NCBI RefSeq assembly: GCF_024343575.1
Contig: NZ_RJUA01000001.1
Span: 124,001-188,000 of the forward strand
DNA length: 64,000 bases
Reading direction: 5' to 3'
Source of the DNA: Lacihabitans sp. LS3-19
GTDB taxonomy: Bacteria; Bacteroidota; Bacteroidia; Cytophagales; Spirosomataceae
A program made the position numbers and the translations under genes. Below, in pieces: positions 59,391 to 64,000 of the stretch (the first letter of the stretch is position 1; the number at the start of each line of letters is the position of its first letter). The notes below the pieces were generated by a model that saw only the letters and a program-made list of their open reading frames with translations, was not told the DNA's origin and did not search any database.

Positions 59391-60782
59391 ATGGCACAGT
59401 ATGATGTTGTGATTCTCGGAAGTGGCCCTGGTGGTTATGTAACGGCTATTAGAGCTTCTCAGTTGGGCTTGAAAGTAGCGGTAATAGAGAAGGAAAACCT
59501 AGGAGGTATTTGTCTTAACTGGGGATGTATTCCTACAAAGGCTCTTTTAAAATCAGCACAAGTATTTCAATATATTAAACATGCCAAAGACTACGGCATT
59601 ACAGTGGGCGAGGCTAGTGCCGACTTTTCAGCAGTAATAGGTCGTTCACGTAGCGTGGCTGATGGAATGAGCAAAGGCGTACAGTTTTTGATGAAGAAAA
59701 ACAAAATTGACGTAATAGACGGCTATGGCAAAGTGCTGGCTGGCAAAAAAGTAGAAGTTACTGCTGCCGATGGTACAGTAAGTGTAATAGAAGGAAAAAA
59801 TATAATAATAGCTACTGGTGCAAGAGCGAGAGCATTGCCAAATGTGCCAATAGATGGTCAGAAAGTAATAGAGTATCGTAAAGCAATGACACTTGAAACA
59901 CAACCAAAATCTTTGGTAGTGATAGGTTCGGGTGCTATAGGAGTGGAGTTTGCCTACGTTTACGCAAGCATGGGCACTAAGGTGACTATCGTAGAGTTTA
60001 TGCCAAATATCGTACCTGTAGAAGACGAAGACGTATCGAAAGAATTGGCCAAGCAATACAAAAAAATGGGCATAGAAATCTATACTGATTCAAGTGTAGA
60101 GAAAGTAGACATTTCAGGAGATGGATGTGTTTCGACCGTAAAAACGCCGAAAGGAGAAATTACTATTGAATCAGAAATCGTTCTTTCGGCTGCAGGAATA
60201 GTTTCAAATATTGAAAACATCGGATTGGAAGATGTGGGTATTGCTACAGATAGAGGCAAAATATTGGTTGATAAATATTACCAAACAAACGTCCCAGGAT
60301 ATTATGCCATCGGTGATGTAGTTCCAGGGCAAGCTTTGGCTCACGTAGCTAGTGCAGAAGGTATTATTTGCGTTGAGAAAATAGCAGGTCATCATCCACA
60401 TCCATTAAACTACGGAAATATCCCAGGATGTACCTACTGTTCTCCAGAAATCGCCTCTGTAGGATATACTGAAAAAGCGGCTAAAGAAGCTGGATACGAA
60501 ATCAAGGTGGGTAAGTTTCCATTTTCTGCTTCGGGCAAAGCCAAAGCGGGTGGAGTGCCAGAGGGTTTCGTAAAAGTTATTTTTGATGCTAAATATGGTG
60601 AGTGGTTAGGTTGTCACATGATAGGAGCCAACGTAACAGAGATGATAGCAGAGGCCGTAGTAGCTCGTAATTTGGAAACTACAGGTATGGAAATAGTTAA
60701 GTCTGTTCACCCGCACCCAACTATGTCAGAAGCTATAATGGAAGCAGCCGCTGCAGCTTATGGCGAAGTGATTCACTTGTAA
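59391..60782 (+). CDS. lpdA: dihydrolipoyl dehydrogenase (E3)
   Basis: 463 residues, full length. The FAD motif is VILGSGPGGYVTA, the redox-active disulfide is in GGICLNWGCIPTKALL, the NAD motif is VIGSGAIGVEFAYVYASMG, and the C-terminal dimer motif HPHPTMSEA carries the catalytic His. It reoxidises lipoamide in the pyruvate and 2-oxoglutarate dehydrogenase complexes. No E1/E2 genes are adjacent. It is monocistronic, with its own terminator. Confidence 0.97.
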   Translation: MAQYDVVILGSGPGGYVTAIRASQLGLKVAVIEKENLGGICLNWGCIPTKALLKSAQVFQYIKHAKDYGITVGEASADFSAVIGRSRSVADGMSKGVQFLMKKNKIDVIDGYGKVLAGKKVEVTAADGTVSVIEGKNIIIATGARARALPNVPIDGQKVIEYRKAMTLETQPKSLVVIGSGAIGVEFAYVYASMGTKVTIVEFMPNIVPVEDEDVSKELAKQYKKMGIEIYTDSSVEKVDISGDGCVSTVKTPKGEITIESEIVLSAAGIVSNIENIGLEDVGIATDRGKILVDKYYQTNVPGYYAIGDVVPGQALAHVASAEGIICVEKIAGHHPHPLNYGNIPGCTYCSPEIASVGYTEKAAKEAGYEIKVGKFPFSASGKAKAGGVPEGFVKVIFDAKYGEWLGCHMIGANVTEMIAEAVVARNLETTGMEIVKSVHPHPTMSEAIMEAAAAAYGEVIHL

Positions 60783-60808
60783 GAACTAATTTTTATAGAT
60801 TTTAAGTC

Positions 60809-60837
60809 CTCCGAAATGATTTTCGGAGGTTTTTTTA
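60809..60837 (+). terminator. intrinsic terminator after lpdA
   Basis: CCTCCGAAA / TTTCGGAGG perfect 9-bp stem with a four-base loop followed by seven T. Confidence 0.9.
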
Positions 60838-60866
60838 TGCCTTTTTCTTTTGGCACACAGATAACA

Positions 60867-61075
60867 CGGATACTTCGTAGCACGGATTTTCATTAGAAAA
60901 TATTCGTGCAATCGTGGCAAATTTTAAATGGAACGCGGATGAAGCGGATACTTCGTAGCACGGATTTTTCACGGATTTTTATTTGGAAATATTTGAGCAA
61001 TCGTGGCAAATTTTAAATGGAATGCGGATAACGCGGATACTTCGTAGCACGGATTTTCACGGATTTTTTTGAAAA
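60867..61075. repeat. three-copy intergenic repeat (CGGATACTTCGTAGCACGG core)
   Basis: The 19-base core occurs at 60867, 60945 and 61034, each followed by ATTTTCACGGATTT-type sequence. Between copies is GCAATCGTGGCAAATTTTAAATGGAA (in two blocks), twice. Unit lengths are 78 and 89 bases. It fills most of the roughly 500-base gap between lpdA and the Hsp20 gene. It has no spacers of even length and no protein genes, so it is an imperfect tandem repeat, not a CRISPR. Confidence 0.85.
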
Positions 61076-61287
61076 ATATTTGTGGCAATTCCTAATTAAA
61101 AGGTTTGCTTTAAACAAATTCTAAATGAAAAAATGTCAGAACAATAAATTAATAATTCAGTCATTGTGGCAGCCTTAATATTATAAAAACGTCCACATTC
61201 GGCCATTTTGTCTTGAAAAATGAATTGGAATAGGTTTTGTTGAATGTCAATCAAACAAATTTGTAAAACATTAAACAAACAATAATT

Positions 61288-61713
61288 ATGAAAACAGTAT
61301 TAAGAAACTACGACAATTTGAATTCGTTCCCTGCATTGTTCAACGAATTTTTTGGAGAGCCAGCATTGGCAAAATTGAACAAAAGCGTACCATCTGCCAA
61401 TATCAAAGAAAACGAAGATAATTTCGGAATTGAGTTGGTGGCACCTGGTTTTAAAAAGGATGCATTTAAGGTTGAAGTGCATGAGCGTAATTTGACTATT
61501 TCTGTAGAAGACAAAACCGAAACAGAAGAAAAAACAGAGACATTCTTAAGAAAAGAATACAACTTCGGCTCGTTCTCAAGATCTTTCAGATTGCCCAATA
61601 CTGTCGATTCTGATAAAATCGAAGCAACTTACGAAGACGGTGTTTTGCATCTTACTATTCCAAAAAAAGAGGAAGCCAAGCCAAAAGAGCCGAAATTGAT
61701 TTCGATTAACTAA
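61288..61713 (+). CDS. Hsp20/alpha-crystallin small heat shock protein
   Basis: 141 residues with a complete alpha-crystallin domain: FGIELVAPGFKKDAFKVEV, LTISVEDKTE, FGSFSRSFRLPNTVDSDKIEATYEDGVLHLTIPKKEE (in blocks). The C-terminal I-x-I/V-like tail is LISIN. It holds unfolding proteins in the cytoplasm. It stands alone, followed by a terminator, and two genes before it is lpdA. Confidence 0.95.
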   Translation: MKTVLRNYDNLNSFPALFNEFFGEPALAKLNKSVPSANIKENEDNFGIELVAPGFKKDAFKVEVHERNLTISVEDKTETEEKTETFLRKEYNFGSFSRSFRLPNTVDSDKIEATYEDGVLHLTIPKKEEAKPKEPKLISIN

Positions 61714-61756
61714 TTAGCGTTCGTTTTTGGAAAGGAAAGTGAACAAATAACATTAT

Positions 61757-61790
61757 GCACCTCACTAAAAAATCGGTGAGGTGCTTTTTA
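61757..61790 (+). terminator. intrinsic terminator after the Hsp20 gene
   Basis: GCACCTCAC / GTGAGGTGC perfect 9-bp stem with a 10-base loop and a T5 tail. Confidence 0.9.
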
Positions 61791-61865
61791 GTTAATAATT
61801 GTTAAAGAAAACCTTTGTTTGTAAATTTTATCTCTAGAATTTGCGTTATTGATGTACTTAAAAAT

Positions 61866-61873
61866 AAATTTGT
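61866..61873 (+). promoter_or_regulatory. candidate -7 box TAAATTTG upstream of the htrA-like gene
   Basis: Perfect TAnnTTTG match 45 bases before the ATG, with TTTG at 61840-61843 at about the right distance for the -33 element. Confidence 0.55.
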
Positions 61874-61918
61874 ATTTCTATAAATTTAATTTCTTTCAAA
61901 TATTAAGCTATTAAAAAT

Positions 61919-63451
61919 ATGACATTGAATAATTCATGGAAGACTGCCATTATCGCAGTTTCAGCAAGTGTGGCAACTATAGCAGGTTACAGGGCTTTTG
62001 ATGGTTACAAAAACGATGTGATAATAAACGAAGCTGGCGGAAAAAGCAATGCTTCGCTGGTAAATTACACAGGTATTCCAGCTGGTCAGCCAGGAGATTT
62101 TACTTATGCGGCAGGAGTTTCTGCTCCAGCGGTGGTTCACATTAAAGCAAAGACGACAAGAACCGTAAGACAAATGCCGTCTATTTTCGATCAGTTTTTT
62201 GGGATGGACGATGATGTTTTTGGAGGTCCTCGTACCCAAAACCAAGAGTCTTCAGGTTCTGGAGTTATCATTTCTGAAGATGGATATATAGTTACGAACA
62301 ATCACGTAGTGGAAGGTGCAAGTGAACTTGAGGTGGTAACTTATAATAAAAGAGCATATACGGCGACCGTAATTGGTACTGACCCTTCGACAGATATTGC
62401 AGTAATAAAAATTGAAGAAAAAAGATTGCCGGCCATAACTTTTGGAAATTCTGACGAGGTAAAAGTAGGCGAGTGGGTATTGGCAGTTGGTAATCCATTT
62501 AATCTTGAGTCAACCGTTACAGCGGGTATCATCAGTGCTATTGGTAGAAATATCAATATTTTGGGGCAAAACAAACAAGGAAGAGGGCAGCAACAAGCTC
62601 AAAAGCAAGATTCTCCGATTGAATCATTTATACAGACAGACGCAGCGGTAAACCCGGGCAATAGTGGAGGTGCATTGGTAAATCTAAGTGGTAATTTGAT
62701 TGGAATAAACACGGCTATCGCTTCGCCAAACGGAGCTTATGCTGGATATGCTTTTGCAGTTCCATCTAGCATCGTTAAAAAAGTTTCTACTGATTTGATT
62801 AAATTCGGAAACGTGCAGCGTGGATTTATTGGCTTAGCTCCTGTTGAGCTTAATAATAAAAATGCGAAAGAATTTGACTCTGATCTTGATGAAGGTATTT
62901 ATGTTGCAGAAGTGCCTGACGACGGTGCTGCTAAAGATGCGGGTATCAAAAAAGGCGATGTAATAACCAAAGTGGATGGAATTGAAACTAAGTCTGAGCC
63001 TAAGTTTAGAGAATTGATAGGCAGAAAAAGACCAGGTGAAAAAGCTGTGTTAACAATAAATCGCGACGGAAAGGTAAAAGATTATACTGTAACTTTAAGG
63101 AATAATAAAGGAGGAGAAGGTATTGTTAAAAAAGACCCAGAGCTTGCTTCTGCTTTTGGAAAGTTAGGTATTGAATTGGAAGATATTTCTTCAAAAAACA
63201 AAGAGAAAATAGGCTTAAGAAATGGAGTAAGAATATCGGACATAAGAGAAGATGGATTTTTTGCCCAAAACACCAATATTGAGGCTGGATTTATTATTAC
63301 AAGAGTAGGAAATGCAAGGGTAAATTCTGTCAAAGAAGTAAAAGACCAGATAAATCAGGCAAAGAAAAATGGAGAAGAAGGCGTACTGATTTGTGGTGTT
63401 TATGAAGGAAGTACATCTAGAAACTATTGCGTAGGAATTCCGGTAGAATAA
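61919..63451 (+). CDS. HtrA/DegP family periplasmic serine protease
   Basis: 510 residues with an N-terminal membrane or signal segment (TAIIAVSASVATIAGY). The trypsin-like catalytic triad is H129 (TNNHVV), D159 (STDIAVIKI) and S249 (NPGNSGGAL). Two PDZ domains follow (about 300-395 and 410-505; GIYVAEVPDDGAAKDAGIKKGD, GARVNSVKEVKDQ in part). It degrades or refolds damaged envelope proteins. The Hsp20 gene just upstream makes a protein-quality-control pair, though each has its own terminator. Confidence 0.96.
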   Translation: MTLNNSWKTAIIAVSASVATIAGYRAFDGYKNDVIINEAGGKSNASLVNYTGIPAGQPGDFTYAAGVSAPAVVHIKAKTTRTVRQMPSIFDQFFGMDDDVFGGPRTQNQESSGSGVIISEDGYIVTNNHVVEGASELEVVTYNKRAYTATVIGTDPSTDIAVIKIEEKRLPAITFGNSDEVKVGEWVLAVGNPFNLESTVTAGIISAIGRNINILGQNKQGRGQQQAQKQDSPIESFIQTDAAVNPGNSGGALVNLSGNLIGINTAIASPNGAYAGYAFAVPSSIVKKVSTDLIKFGNVQRGFIGLAPVELNNKNAKEFDSDLDEGIYVAEVPDDGAAKDAGIKKGDVITKVDGIETKSEPKFRELIGRKRPGEKAVLTINRDGKVKDYTVTLRNNKGGEGIVKKDPELASAFGKLGIELEDISSKNKEKIGLRNGVRISDIREDGFFAQNTNIEAGFIITRVGNARVNSVKEVKDQINQAKKNGEEGVLICGVYEGSTSRNYCVGIPVE

Positions 63452-63481
63452 TAAACTTTTTTGAATTAGAGATTTTTTTAC

Positions 63482-63517
63482 AAAAAGCTCGTTGGCAATT
63501 GCCTTCGGGCTTTTTTG
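63482..63517 (+). terminator. intrinsic terminator after the htrA-like gene
   Basis: AAAAAGC and GCTTTTT arms enclosing an inner GGCAATTGCC palindrome, then a T run. Confidence 0.8.
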
Positions 63518-63561
63518 TTTTTTCGAGTTAGAATTCTATTTTTATATAAAATTCAACCTTA

Positions 63562-64000
63562 ATGCAAAACGACCCCTATTTTCTGAGCCAAGAAAAAATC
63601 CTAATTCCACCAAAAACTTTTCGTGATAGATTAAAATATTTGGGGCCAAGTCTCATTCTTTCGGCGGCTATAGTGGGCTCTGGAGAATTGATAGCTACCA
63701 CTACACTCGGGGCTAAAGCAGGATTCGTTTGCTTTTGGATAATATTGGTAAGCTGTGCCGTTAAAGTTATGGTACAGTTGGAGTTCGGTAAACATACCGT
63801 TTCTACAGGTGAAACCTCTATGCAAATAATGTCGCAATTGCCTGGTCCCAAAATCAATAATACAAGATGGAGTGTGTGGTTAGTTTTTATAATTATGATA
63901 TTCAAATTGTTGCAAGTTGGTGGCATAGTAGGCGGTGTGGCCATTACGCTCAACATGGTATTTTCTCAAATTCCAGTCCCAGTTTTTGCTTTTTTAGTAG
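63562..64000 (+). CDS. Nramp-family divalent metal transporter, N-terminal part (3' end outside window)
   Basis: The frame opens with an ATG after a terminator and runs off the right edge (146 codons visible). After a short cytoplasmic tail comes LKYLGPSLILSAAIVGSGELIATTTLGAKAGF (in blocks), the Nramp helix-1 region, where the usual metal-binding D-P-G-N is replaced by a G-S-G-E pattern. That change is seen in Nramp-related transporters of uncertain substrate. The remaining sequence has two further membrane segments. Confidence 0.8.
   Translation, partial: MQNDPYFLSQEKILIPPKTFRDRLKYLGPSLILSAAIVGSGELIATTTLGAKAGFVCFWIILVSCAVKVMVQLEFGKHTVSTGETSMQIMSQLPGPKINNTRWSVWLVFIIMIFKLLQVGGIVGGVAITLNMVFSQIPVPVFAFLV

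Noticed and set aside
60867-61075. Possible CRISPR-like array after lpdA
   Set aside because: Only three copies, uneven intervals, and the intervening sequence is itself repeated.

Overview
The window reads as a chromosomal segment of a low-GC Bacteroidota, most likely Cytophagales. The evidence is a GldJ-type gliding lipoprotein, promoters of the Bacteroidota form TAnnTTTG, NagX/DUF1080/ThuA/DUF4382-type proteins, SusC-like 'EVVV' segments and many signal-peptide or lipobox N-termini. Genus cannot be fixed from the sequence alone.

Left part (1-20.3 kb): the end of a ComF-type phosphoribosyltransferase, gldJ, mfd, a secreted TIM-barrel protein, a small lipoprotein with an in-frame UGA, and a REP/RAYT element whose transposase is flanked by palindromic repeats. 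Then comes a compact trio: a degenerate RNase III-like protein, a tRNA with anticodon UCA, and a Uma2-family protein. After these are a PPK2 polyphosphate kinase, malate:quinone oxidoreductase, a NIPSNAP protein, a DUF4382 lipoprotein and an ECF sigma/anti-sigma pair divergent from a VWA protein.

Middle (20.3-26.4 kb): a membrane-anchored winged-helix regulator lies next to two secreted-protein genes whose promoters both carry phased TTTACA repeats. A DUF1080 protein, a YefM-YoeB toxin-antitoxin pair with its TGTACA-type operator, an epimerase, a run of small palindromes and an N-terminally eroded lipase follow.

The most striking region is about 26.4-38.4 kb, which looks like a neutral-lipid (triacylglycerol or wax ester) island. 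It encodes a PlsB-HAD-PlsC triple fusion, GpsA, a WS/DGAT acyltransferase fused to an SCP2 lipid-binding domain, three phasin-like or granule-coat-like proteins, a BTAD/SARP-like regulator, a HigA-like repressor, a monoacylglycerol-lipase-like enzyme and two paralogous alpha/beta hydrolases. Two of the coat-like genes share an identical promoter layout: two TGTAACT heptamers 11 bp apart, then 9 bp, then the -7 box. This is the geometry known for SARP regulators, and a SARP-like gene sits between the two promoters. A spinster-type MFS transporter and a decayed copy of one hydrolase follow.

Right part (40-64 kb): a metallophosphoesterase, a beta-barrel protein, and a degradative group (arylsulfatase, phytase-like protein, GH2 glycosidase). 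Next come a dienelactone hydrolase, ThuA and DoxX proteins, a second Uma2 protein, and an amino-sugar locus (sugar MFS, NagA, NagB, NagX-like membrane protein, two Gfo/Idh/MocA oxidoreductases). The window ends with dihydrolipoyl dehydrogenase, a three-copy intergenic repeat, Hsp20, an HtrA protease and the start of an Nramp-type metal transporter.
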